A stretch of 64,000 nucleotides of DNA from NCBI GenBank assembly GCA_913061235.1, contig CAJXTB010000007.1:248001-312000 (forward strand), in the 5' to 3' direction. Source of the stretch: an uncultured Pseudomonadota bacterium. Lineage in GTDB: Bacteria > Myxococcota_A > UBA796 > GCA-2862545. The notes beneath the pieces are model-generated. The model saw only the letters and a list, made by a program, of their open reading frames with translations. It was not told the origin of the DNA and ran no database searches. Positions 8,299 through 15,990 of the stretch are shown piece after piece. Every line of letters starts with the position of its first letter. Within the stretch, counting starts at the first letter, position 1. The translations under genes were made by a program, and so were the position numbers.

Positions 8299-9518
8299 GG
8301 CGAGTCTCCGTGCGGCGGCATCGATGCTGGGGAGTTGGTTGGCGACGAGAGGGCCGCCCCACGAAAGAGAAGGGCGAACACGGTGATGGCTGCGGCTATT
8401 GCAACCGTCGTCGTCGTTATCGGAATCCACAGCTTACGCTGTAGCGGAACCTGTTTCTGAGTGCGTTGGCCGGGTTCTTTCTGAGGAGCCACTACAGGCC
8501 GCGCCGCGCGTCTCAGGTGTTTGGGGATCACGTTCAAGGACTCGGTTGGATCGGGTCCGAGAGGGGCGATGCGCATTTCGCTGGTCTTGACCGGTAGACG
8601 CGGCTCTACGTCCGTATCGGCGGTCAGCTCTTGGGAGCCGATGAAGCTGGGCTCCTCACGCATGTCGTCACTCAAGTCTACGCGTTGGGTCGTTAGGCCG
8701 CCGTCGTACAACAGCTCAAACAAGTGGTCCGTACTACGGATTCGCTCTTCGCGGGAGGGTGCAAGAAGCTGGGCGACGCTGTCCAATACAACCTGTGGTG
8801 TGTCCGGACAGCGCTGTTGCAATGGGACGTAGTCGCCTTGCTGAATGCGGTTGAACGTCTCCAGAGGGTTGGCCCCGGTGAACGCGCGGCGTCCCGAAAT
8901 GAGCTCGTACAGAATGCAGCCGAGCGCCCACAGGTCTGTGCGCTGGTCGATGTCAGGTGCACCGCTGACCTGCTCTGGCGCCATGTAGGGAGCGGTGCCA
9001 ATGGCTCGTCCGAGCTGGCTTGCGGACACGTCGTGGTCCGCGAACTTCACGAGGCCGAAGTCCGTGACCTTTGGCACGAGACCGTCGTTGGTGGGAGCGA
9101 GCAGTACGTTGTCGGGCTTGAGGTCCCGATGGACCAAGCCCCGCCTGTGGGCGGCGCCGACGCCGAGGACAATGCCGCGGAATAACCACAAGGCTTCGGG
9201 CACCGCAAAGCGACGATGTTTGATGAGTGCGCCTAAGGTTGGACCGCCGACGTACTCCATGAGTAGGGCTGGCGCGCCGTCGATGTCCAGCACGTCGAAA
9301 ACGCTGACTACATTTGGGTTGCGTAGTCCGGCCTGCCCGCGCCCCTCCTGTAGGAGTCGGTTTTGGAACGACAGGGTCGTGACGCGCATCACCTTGAGCG
9401 CTTGCAACGAGTCGAGGCGCAAGTGGCGAACGGCATAGACAACCGCTGCTCCACCCTGTCCGAGAACGCGCTCCACCCGATAGCGGTCGAACTCGTAGCC
9501 TATGTCTAGCTGCGTCAT
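8295..9518 (-). CDS. Membrane Ser/Thr protein kinase (Hanks type)
   Basis: 407 residues. A complete kinase domain spans residues ~12-270: Gly loop 'VLGQGGAAVVYAV', lysine in 'QALKVM', catalytic 'HRDLKPDNVLL', 'DFGLVKF', and 'APYMAPEQ', so it should be active. A basic juxtamembrane linker leads to one transmembrane helix near residue 365-388 ('TTTVAIAAAITVFALLFRG') and a very short outside tail. It therefore has almost no extracellular sensor. Its stop overlaps the response-regulator start (ATGA), pairing a Ser/Thr kinase with a two-component receiver. Confidence 0.93.
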   Translation of the reverse strand: MTQLDIGYEFDRYRVERVLGQGGAAVVYAVRHLRLDSLQALKVMRVTTLSFQNRLLQEGRGQAGLRNPNVVSVFDVLDIDGAPALLMEYVGGPTLGALIKHRRFAVPEALWLFRGIVLGVGAAHRRGLVHRDLKPDNVLLAPTNDGLVPKVTDFGLVKFADHDVSASQLGRAIGTAPYMAPEQVSGAPDIDQRTDLWALGCILYELISGRRAFTGANPLETFNRIQQGDYVPLQQRCPDTPQVVLDSVAQLLAPSREERIRSTDHLFELLYDGGLTTQRVDLSDDMREEPSFIGSQELTADTDVEPRLPVKTSEMRIAPLGPDPTESLNVIPKHLRRAARPVVAPQKEPGQRTQKQVPLQRKLWIPITTTTVAIAAAITVFALLFRGAALSSPTNSPASMPPHGDSP

Positions 9519-9556
9519 CGAGTCACGCTTGGGTTGGAGGGATGGGGAGTCGTTGG

Positions 9557-9576
9557 GTCACATTCGGTCCTGTGAC
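9557..9576. promoter_or_regulatory. Inverted repeat between divergent genes
   Basis: GTCACA and TGTGAC are separated by 8 bp and form a perfect 6-bp dyad between the kinase start (9518) and the outer-membrane protein start (9641). It could be an operator for the divergent pair. The half-sites resemble, in inverted order, those of CRP-like sites, but the spacing is unusual, so no regulator is assigned. Confidence 0.35.
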
Positions 9577-9640
9577 TGGTTCATCGGCCCGCCATCTGGG
9601 AAGTTAACGGTGTCCACCCCGGCTTCAAAAGAGGTTGTCT

Positions 9641-10582
9641 GTGATCAGAGCAATGTTGAGTGTTGCGTTTTTGTGTTCAGCCACAGCGTCGGCCGGGTCC
9701 GGGCCTTGGGTGGTGGGTGAGGGTAATGGCACGGTCTACGCCGGGATGGAGGCTCAGCGTCTCACCGAGCTGGCCATCACCGTGGACGACGAGCGGTCGG
9801 TCATCGAAGTTGGCGAGGGCTTGTCGTCCTTTGGCGTCAAAGCGATTGCGTCCTGGGGGCTCACCAATCGGATCGAGCTTGAAGGCGAGGTTCCGTGGTA
9901 TCGAGTGCATGCGAACCGGTCAGATTCGCCGCTTTGTGCCGCTCTGGGTCTGAACGCCTGTGCGACGACGGCATCCGTCGGGTTGATCCGATTGTCTGGC
10001 AAATACTTGGTCTTGGATGAACTTCTGGGTGCTCCGGTGTCCGCGTCGATCGGTGGAGAGGCTCGGTTCGGAGACTTTACTGAGTCCACTCGGGCGCGCA
10101 TTACCAACGTTGGTGAGGGAACGTTTGACCTGGGTACCTGGCTTTCGGTCGGACGAACCGGCGCACTGGGTTCGATCGGATCCTACAGTGCGTACGGAGA
10201 TCTCGGGTACCGGTACCGCTTCCCCAAGACCACCACCTTCCCGAACTTCACCGGCAACCTTCGTGTGCCCGGTAGCGAGTTCGAGGGGCGTCTTGCCGGC
10301 CTTGTGTCGCCCAATCCCTTCTTTGGGGTGGGGCCGGCGGTCAGCGTGTTGTGGCGTCCGCAAGGTCTCGATTGGGGAGAGGTCGACTTGACGGATCCCG
10401 ACCGTCTATCTGCGCTTCGCGTGTTCAATATGCGCGCAGGTGGTCAAGTCATCCTACGATCGAAAGGCGGAATTAGCGTCTCAGCGAGCGCATTCGGTAC
10501 AGTGTGGACGGTCAACAATCCATCGGACGTCTTTGTCTTTAACTTGGGTGCCCAAGTGCCCTTTGCTCTGAAGGAACGCTAG
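9641..10582 (+). CDS. Predicted outer-membrane beta-barrel protein
   Basis: 313 residues from the GTG at 9641, which has AAGAGG six bases before it; an upstream in-frame TTG is too close to that site. Residues 1-~20 are a signal peptide ('MLSVAFLCSATASAGSGPW'). The mature chain is made of alternating amphipathic strands with Gly/aromatic turns, for example 'NRIELEGEVPWYRV', 'YSAYGDLGYRYRF' and 'LRVFNMRAGGQVILRS', ending in a strand with 'FNLGAQVPFAL'. This fits a 12-16-stranded barrel such as those annotated as transporter/porin-like. The stop TAG shares its G with the GTG start of the next kinase gene, so the two proteins are made together. Confidence 0.7.
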   Translation: MIRAMLSVAFLCSATASAGSGPWVVGEGNGTVYAGMEAQRLTELAITVDDERSVIEVGEGLSSFGVKAIASWGLTNRIELEGEVPWYRVHANRSDSPLCAALGLNACATTASVGLIRLSGKYLVLDELLGAPVSASIGGEARFGDFTESTRARITNVGEGTFDLGTWLSVGRTGALGSIGSYSAYGDLGYRYRFPKTTTFPNFTGNLRVPGSEFEGRLAGLVSPNPFFGVGPAVSVLWRPQGLDWGEVDLTDPDRLSALRVFNMRAGGQVILRSKGGISVSASAFGTVWTVNNPSDVFVFNLGAQVPFALKER

Positions 10583-12351
10583 TGCTTGAGGTTGGACACC
10601 GGGTTGCGGGACGGTACGTCGTTGAGGCGCTCATCGGTTCTGGAGGCTTGGCCCATGTGTATCGCGTTCGCCACATTGAGTTGGGTTCGGCACATGCGCT
10701 GAAGGTCTTGGCCTGGGACACACCCGCACTCGCTGCTCGAATGCTGCAAGAAGGCCGCATACAGGCCCAACTTCGGCATGCACACTTGGTCCGTGTGACC
10801 GATGTACTGCGCGACGGCAGCCTAGTCGCTCTGCTGATGGAGTACGTCGAAGGCCAGACGCTCGAACAGCACGTTCACGAGCACGGCGCCATGGACGTAG
10901 ATGCCCTGTTGTGCTTGATGGCACCGATTCTCGGGGCGGTAGCTGTTGCCCACGATGCGAAGGTTCTGCACCGTGACCTGAAGCCAGCCAATGTGCTGCT
11001 GGAGAGGCGTGGGGCTGCGCTCAATCCCAAGGTGATGGATTTTGGGATTGCAAAGGCGCTGGCGGATAGTGGGGACGCCGCAAGTACCCGTCCCAACGCC
11101 ATCTTAGGCACTCCCGAATACATGGCGCCGGAGCAGTTTCTCGACGCCGGCCTTGCCACACCTGCTGTGGATGTTTTCGCGCTCGGGGTGATGATTCAGT
11201 TCTGCCTGACCGGAGTCGGGGCTTTCGAACCGTCGAGTGCCGACCGACCTCTCGTGGAACTGTTGATGCGCCAGCCCAAACCGCTTCCGAGCGGTTTGCC
11301 GGACTCGGTTCACGCCGCGATTCGGGTGGCCATGTCCAGTGAACCGTCCGACCGGTACCCGCATGCACGCGACTTTGCCCAGGCCCTGTTCAAAGACTAT
11401 CCGGCACTGTTGGAAGTCGTGGGTGAGGCCGCCGAGGCTTCCGGTGGACTGGACCCACAGGCGTTTACGGCGGGGTCTCCGGTGGCACGCGGGAACGAAC
11501 CGGGCCGAGGGACGCCGTCTCCAACTCTGACGCCAATGGTGTCTGCGCCGTTCAACCCGCCGGCACTACGGCGGTCGAAGGCGCCGCTGCTGCTCGCCGC
11601 TGTATTGTTGGTGGGTGTTGTAGGACTGTTGTGGTGGTGGATGGCACAGAACCCGGCGGTGTCCGACGGCCCTATGTACGCACCGGTGACGGACGTGGTC
11701 GCGCCAAGCTTGCCACCCGCTCCAGTCATCGAAGCGACTGTTGAGGCGGACACCAATGTCTCCGAGCCGCCTGTGGTGGCGGAGCCTGATGTAGAAGAGC
11801 AACGCGTACAGCCCGAACCGGAAGACCCCGGTGCCAACACGGAGCCACCAGCGCCGACGACGGCAGCACCAGCGCCTGCAGCGGTGGAACCAGCCCCGAC
11901 TCCAGTGGTGATGGCGGTGGAACCAGCCCCGGATGTCGAGGTTGTTGAAGAGGATTCGGAAGTGGCTGCGGATGCGGTTGTCCAGCCCGTCGTGACCGTC
12001 GCGGTACCCGAACCGCTGACATCCGTGGTGGCTGTCACGGATGCGAATCCTGAGCCAGAAGTGCAAAGGGTGAATGTCGAAGGCCGCTGGGTGGGTACGG
12101 CAGATGGTCGTCCGCTAGTCTTGAGTCTTCGCCAAGGCATTGACGGCACTATCAACGGCGAGTTGACCTTTACTCTGGGGACAACTCAGCGTTCGGTTCC
12201 TGTGATTGGCACAGTCAGCGGTGAGCGTGTCACGTTGGATGCCAGCGGGGCCTTCCGCTTCGTTGGGGCGCTACGGAACGGTCAGCTGGGCGGAACCTAC
12301 ACGGCTCGTCAGCGCTCGCGGTCCTTTCCGTGGTCCACCACACGAGACTAG
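10582..12351 (+). CDS. Transmembrane Ser/Thr protein kinase with extracytoplasmic beta domain
   Basis: 589 residues, GTG start preceded by GAAGGAAC. The kinase domain (~10-265) is complete: 'LIGSGGLAHVYRV', Lys in 'HALKVLAWD', 'HRDLKPANVLLE', 'DFGIAKAL', 'PEYMAPEQ'. A transmembrane helix lies near 333-354 ('PLLLAAVLLVGVVGLLWWWM'). It is followed by ~140 residues rich in Pro, Ala, Glu and Val (a long extended spacer) and a C-terminal ~85-residue compact domain ('RWVGTADGRPLVLSL', 'GELTFTLG', 'GTVSGERVTLD'), which looks like a small beta-barrel ligand sensor. Overlap with the outer-membrane protein gene suggests that the spacer and sensor reach to or monitor that protein; this is inference. Confidence 0.92.
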   Translation: MLEVGHRVAGRYVVEALIGSGGLAHVYRVRHIELGSAHALKVLAWDTPALAARMLQEGRIQAQLRHAHLVRVTDVLRDGSLVALLMEYVEGQTLEQHVHEHGAMDVDALLCLMAPILGAVAVAHDAKVLHRDLKPANVLLERRGAALNPKVMDFGIAKALADSGDAASTRPNAILGTPEYMAPEQFLDAGLATPAVDVFALGVMIQFCLTGVGAFEPSSADRPLVELLMRQPKPLPSGLPDSVHAAIRVAMSSEPSDRYPHARDFAQALFKDYPALLEVVGEAAEASGGLDPQAFTAGSPVARGNEPGRGTPSPTLTPMVSAPFNPPALRRSKAPLLLAAVLLVGVVGLLWWWMAQNPAVSDGPMYAPVTDVVAPSLPPAPVIEATVEADTNVSEPPVVAEPDVEEQRVQPEPEDPGANTEPPAPTTAAPAPAAVEPAPTPVVMAVEPAPDVEVVEEDSEVAADAVVQPVVTVAVPEPLTSVVAVTDANPEPEVQRVNVEGRWVGTADGRPLVLSLRQGIDGTINGELTFTLGTTQRSVPVIGTVSGERVTLDASGAFRFVGALRNGQLGGTYTARQRSRSFPWSTTRD

Positions 12352-12389
12352 GGACCCGTTAGGGGGCCGGCCGTGTATGGAGACCGCCT

Positions 12390-13286
12390 ATGATGACCCA
12401 GAACTTCCGCTCGAATCCACTGAATCTGATTCGGTGGCAGCAGCGCCATATTCTGCTGTACATGGCGGTTGGAGCGGTGGCTTGGTTGCTCATTGTGGTC
12501 CTGGACCAACGTTACCTAGAGCTGCCGGTCCTCCCACTTAGCGTCATTGGTGCGGCTATTGGTATCTTCGCATCCTTTCGGTCGAACCAAGCGTACGACC
12601 GCTGGTGGGAAGGCCGAAAGCTGTGGGGACGCATGATCAACAGCTCCCGGCATTGGTCGAGCCAAGTCATCACCTACGTCAAAGACCCGGAGCTGGCTGA
12701 AGAGTTGGTGATGCGGCATGTCAGCTACGTGCATTCGCTTCGCACGCTGTTGCGGTCGCGTAAGCCGTTCGACGACACGTCTTTCTCTCGAACCGTTCGC
12801 GACAGTGACCGAGCACTCGAAGGCAGTACGAACCTGACCCACGCGTTGCTTCACCAGCAGTTCACTGCGGTTGTGGCCCTTGCCGATTCTGGCGAGCTGG
12901 ACGAGCGTCGGCTGGAGTCGATGGACCGCACACTGATGGACTTTCTCAACATTCAGGGGGGGTGCGAGCGCATCAAGGGAACGCCGCTACCCCGTGGCTA
13001 CAGCTTCATCGTGGAGTCGTTGATCAACTCCTTTGCGGTTCTGCTGCCCTTCGCCCTTGTACATGACCTTGGCGCGATGGCCATTCCCGTGAATGCCCTG
13101 GTCTGCCTGTCATTTGCGCTCATCAGTGAGGCCGGCCGAGTGTTGGAGGACCCGTTCAACGACTTCTACAACGGGCTGCCCCTCTTCGCGTTGTCCATCA
13201 AGATTGAGCGCAACATCCGCGAGCGTCTGGCCCATACAGACCTACCGCCAGCGGTCGTTGAAGACTCGAATGGCGTGTTGATGTAG
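12390..13286 (+). CDS. Bestrophin-family ion channel (UPF0187)
   Basis: 298 residues, ATG preceded by GGAGAC. It shows the bacterial bestrophin pattern: an N-terminal 'LNLIRWQQRHILLY', two transmembrane helices (~25-65), then 'FRSNQAYDRWWEGRKLWG' (the conserved N-x-x-Y-x-R-W-W-E-x-R motif), and a second pair of membrane helices near 205-250 followed by 'EAGRVLEDPFNDFYNGLPL'. It probably forms a pentameric inner-membrane anion or cation channel. It converges on the exported RelA/SpoT-like gene with a 3-bp gap. Confidence 0.92.
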   Translation: MMTQNFRSNPLNLIRWQQRHILLYMAVGAVAWLLIVVLDQRYLELPVLPLSVIGAAIGIFASFRSNQAYDRWWEGRKLWGRMINSSRHWSSQVITYVKDPELAEELVMRHVSYVHSLRTLLRSRKPFDDTSFSRTVRDSDRALEGSTNLTHALLHQQFTAVVALADSGELDERRLESMDRTLMDFLNIQGGCERIKGTPLPRGYSFIVESLINSFAVLLPFALVHDLGAMAIPVNALVCLSFALISEAGRVLEDPFNDFYNGLPLFALSIKIERNIRERLAHTDLPPAVVEDSNGVLM

Positions 13287-13289
13287 GGT

Positions 13290-13859
13290 CTAGGCGGCGA
13301 TGTCGAAACCTTGGCCGCGCTTGTAGGCCGCGTGCGAGGCGTCCCCGTACTCGGCTAGGTCATGCATCGCGTGGGTTCGTACTTGGACTTCGACAGGGCC
13401 CTCTTGCAGCTGCAGCACAGTGTGCAGTGAGGCGTAGCCGTTGGCTTTCGGCATGGCGATGTAGTCGTCAAACTCGCCTGGAACGGTGTCGTAGCGGTCG
13501 TGCAGCGCTTCGATCAGCGCGTAGCACTCGTCCACGGTGTCCACGCGGACACGCATTGCCAGGCGGTCGAGCACCTGGTCCATGCTGAGGCTCTTGCGAT
13601 TCATCTTCATCCACACGCTGTACGGCGACTTTTGGCGAGAGGTGATGATGCCGTCAATGCTGAGCTGGTCGAGAAGCTGAGTGGTCTCGGTCACTTGCTG
13701 TGCCAAGACTCTGGACTCCGCCGCTGCGTCTGGCAGCGAGACGACCAAGCTGGATGCCGCCGCCGCGACAGGGGGGTCTAAGTGGAGTTCAAGTGCCGCT
13801 GCAGGCAGTGCTGCGGTGGCTGCCCACAATCCGGTCGACAATGCAAAACGAAGCCACAT
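13290..13859 (-). CDS. Signal-peptide protein with RelA/SpoT (p)ppGpp synthetase domain
   Basis: 189 residues; the ATG has GGAGAC three bases upstream. Residues 1-22 look like a Sec signal peptide ('FALSTGLWAATAALPAAA'), and a linker runs to ~70. The domain 74-182 is a RelA/SpoT synthetase: R75, K77, S81 and K85 in 'SRQKSPYSVWMKM', D98 in 'LDRLAMRV', K138/Y142/H146 in 'PKANGYASLHT', E157 in 'VEVQVRT', then 'MHDLAEYGDASH'. Spacing between R, K, D, Y and E equals that of Rel from Streptococcus (R241, K251, D264, Y308, E323). There are no hydrolase, TGS or ACT domains. An exported alarmone synthetase is unexpected because the periplasm lacks ATP and GTP. It may be a secreted effector, a membrane-anchored form or a repurposed fold. 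Confidence 0.85.
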   Translation of the reverse strand: MWLRFALSTGLWAATAALPAAALELHLDPPVAAAASSLVVSLPDAAAESRVLAQQVTETTQLLDQLSIDGIITSRQKSPYSVWMKMNRKSLSMDQVLDRLAMRVRVDTVDECYALIEALHDRYDTVPGEFDDYIAMPKANGYASLHTVLQLQEGPVEVQVRTHAMHDLAEYGDASHAAYKRGQGFDIAA

Positions 13860-14018
13860 AGCGTCTCCAAGGTGACAGCCATGTCGGTCCGCTTCTCCGA
13901 ATGCAAAGGGGTATGTGACGCATCGCGACAGATTCTGCGGGCTATGTCTCGCTTTGTCCCAGCGAAACGGTCCTTAGCGCCAGTGCAAGCTCACCCCTAG
14001 TTGGAGCACTCCGGTCGG

Positions 14019-15446
14019 CTAGTTGCCCATGGCCCCGCACATACAGCACAGCATGAAGAAGCCGACCACACAGATGGCAGCTGCGACTGCGGCAACGATG
14101 GACACGCCACCAAAAGCCTGAAGGATGACCATGTTTCCGCTCGGCCCACGACGCCGTGGTCGAGGGCGCTTACCCGATTGACGCCCGGGCTTGGATGGGC
14201 GTTCTTTCTTCGGTGGCCGCTCTCGTTTGGAGGCAATCGCCGACAGGTCGTTCGACCAGCTGTCCACAACCGGGGTCGCGGCGGGCGGTGACTTTGACGG
14301 TGCTGGTTCATCGAGCGGCGGGTCTTCGGACAGGGGCGGGTCTTCCGTCAAGAAGTCGTCTGTGAAGGTGGGCAATGAACGCTTTGGTAAGACTCTAGGG
14401 GGGGAGTCGGGGACCGTGAGTGGCTCTGGCCCAGCATTTGACGGCGCCGAGGCCTCTTGGGACGGCGGTGGCAAGCCGAGGCTTCGTGCCTCGGACAAGA
14501 TGTCGCTGGTGAAGTCGTGCCCTTCGGTGGGGTCGATTGTGCCGACGAGTTTTGGAACGCAGTCTTCCGCCCAGTCACGTAGCCAAGGACTGGGGGCTTC
14601 TAGGCGTAGGTCACGCAACATGCGCTCGACGTCGCGGGCCGACGGGCGGTCAGAGGGCTCGTACGCGAGCATGGTGTCGAGAAGGACCACCATTCCAGGC
14701 GGGATGCTTCCATCCGTGGGCAGCTTGGCCATGCCTTCAGCTTTGTGGGTGGCGTAGCGGTCGGGCTTGCTCGATGCGCGACCGTAGGTGTCGCCAGTGA
14801 TGAGCTCCCACAGCACCACGCCCACAGCGTACACGTCTGAGGCGTGCTCTTCGCGCAGGTCGTAGCGCTCGGGGGCCATGTACCCAATCGAGCCGAACAT
14901 CATGTTTTGGGTCTTGGCTTCGCGGGCCTCGAAGTTGGCGCGGGCCACGCCAAAGTCGAGAACCTTCACCTCACCGTGTAGGCCAACAAGCACGTTGGCT
15001 GGCTTGATGTCGCGGTGCAAGAGGTTGAGGGGTTCGCCGGTGGGGCCTGGTGTGGAGTTCGCGACGTGCAGAGCTCCAGCAATCTCACCGGCAATCTCGA
15101 TGGCCACGCCCAGAGGTACCCGGCCTTGCTCAGCGAGCACTGAGACGGGCACGCCTTCGACGTACTCCATGACAATGGTCCAGCGACCGTCTAAGCGAAC
15201 GAGACCGTCTACCCGAACGATGCTTCGGTGGCGTAGCAGTCCGAGTAGCCGGGCTTCGTCGCGCAGGCGCTCTGCGATCGACGGCAGGTCTTTGACGTCT
15301 GGATTGAGCACCTTCAGGGCGACGGAGCGGGTGAATCCACTCTGCCCGATAAGGTCGGCAAGGTAGACCGTGCCGAATCCACCACGGCCAATCACGCCAC
15401 GAATGCGGTAACGACGGGCTTCGGTGGGTGTTCCAGAGGCGGGCAT
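14019..15446 (-). CDS. Transmembrane Ser/Thr protein kinase
   Basis: 475 residues. The kinase domain (~13-290) is complete: 'VIGRGGFGTVYLAD', Lys in 'SVALKVL', 'HRDIKPANVLV', 'DFGVARAN' and 'GYMAPER'. A ~150-residue Pro/Ser/Asp-rich linker ends in a strongly basic stretch ('SGKRPRPRRRGPSG'). The last ~35 residues are one transmembrane helix ('IVAAVAAAICVVGFFMLCC'), so it is a tail-anchored kinase with no outside domain. It stands alone between the exported RelA/SpoT-like gene and msrB. Confidence 0.92.
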   Translation of the reverse strand: MPASGTPTEARRYRIRGVIGRGGFGTVYLADLIGQSGFTRSVALKVLNPDVKDLPSIAERLRDEARLLGLLRHRSIVRVDGLVRLDGRWTIVMEYVEGVPVSVLAEQGRVPLGVAIEIAGEIAGALHVANSTPGPTGEPLNLLHRDIKPANVLVGLHGEVKVLDFGVARANFEAREAKTQNMMFGSIGYMAPERYDLREEHASDVYAVGVVLWELITGDTYGRASSKPDRYATHKAEGMAKLPTDGSIPPGMVVLLDTMLAYEPSDRPSARDVERMLRDLRLEAPSPWLRDWAEDCVPKLVGTIDPTEGHDFTSDILSEARSLGLPPPSQEASAPSNAGPEPLTVPDSPPRVLPKRSLPTFTDDFLTEDPPLSEDPPLDEPAPSKSPPAATPVVDSWSNDLSAIASKRERPPKKERPSKPGRQSGKRPRPRRRGPSGNMVILQAFGGVSIVAAVAAAICVVGFFMLCCMCGAMGN

Positions 15447-15481
15447 GGCTCCCGTACTACCGCGTCACCCAGCGGTTTGCC

Positions 15482-15925
15482 TCATTTCTTCCGGTGCGCG
15501 TCTAGGACGGCTTGTGGGTCATCGCCGCGAGGAACGAACAGCAGTGCCGTTCCGTTGACGCAGTGGCGCATTCCACCGGGTTGATGAGGGGCATCGTTGA
15601 AGATGTGGCCTAGGTGACCGTCGCATACTGCGCACCGCATCTCGGTTCGCGTCATGCCGAAGGTGGTGTCCGTCAGGGTGGTGAGGGCGCCCTCTTCGAC
15701 TTGTTGGAAGAAGGACGGCCAACCACAGCCGGAGTGGAACTTGTGTTCGGCGTCGTACAGCTTGTTGGCGCATCCAACGCAGTGGTAGGCGCCGTCAGAC
15801 TCGTCATCCAAGTATTTGCCGGTACCCGGTCGCTCAGTGCCGCTCTCGCGCAGCACATGGTACTCGTCAGGGCTTAGCAGTGCTTTCCACTCGGTAGCGG
15901 TCAGAGTGCGTGGGTCTTTGGTCAT
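15482..15925 (-). CDS. msrB: Peptide-methionine (R)-S-oxide reductase
   Basis: 147 residues from the ATG at 15925, which has a strong GGAGG site. It reduces methionine R-sulfoxide in proteins. It contains the two zinc-binding CxxC pairs ('YHCVGCANKL', 'RCAVCDGHLGH'), 'HSGCGWPSF', and the catalytic cysteine in 'RHCVNGTALLF' near residue 122 (most homologues read RxCxNSAAL). No signal peptide is present in this start, so it is cytoplasmic. It is a single-gene unit after the ABC permease. Confidence 0.95.
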   Translation of the reverse strand: MTKDPRTLTATEWKALLSPDEYHVLRESGTERPGTGKYLDDESDGAYHCVGCANKLYDAEHKFHSGCGWPSFFQQVEEGALTTLTDTTFGMTRTEMRCAVCDGHLGHIFNDAPHQPGGMRHCVNGTALLFVPRGDDPQAVLDAHRKK

Positions 15926-15990
15926 TCGGGCCTCCGGGGGTGGGTGTAGTCCCCAGGACCGTGGTGGCACGTCTCAGTCGGTCAGTAGAA

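Noticed and set aside
11397-12155. 252-codon minus-strand Ser/Thr/Gly-rich frame
   Set aside because: It mirrors the Pro/Ala/Val-rich spacer of the kinase on the plus strand and has no start signal.
12390-13859. Toxin-antitoxin pair of RelA/SpoT-like protein with bestrophin
   Set aside because: The genes converge on opposite strands and bestrophins are not known antitoxins; no small antitoxin-like ORF adjoins the synthetase gene.
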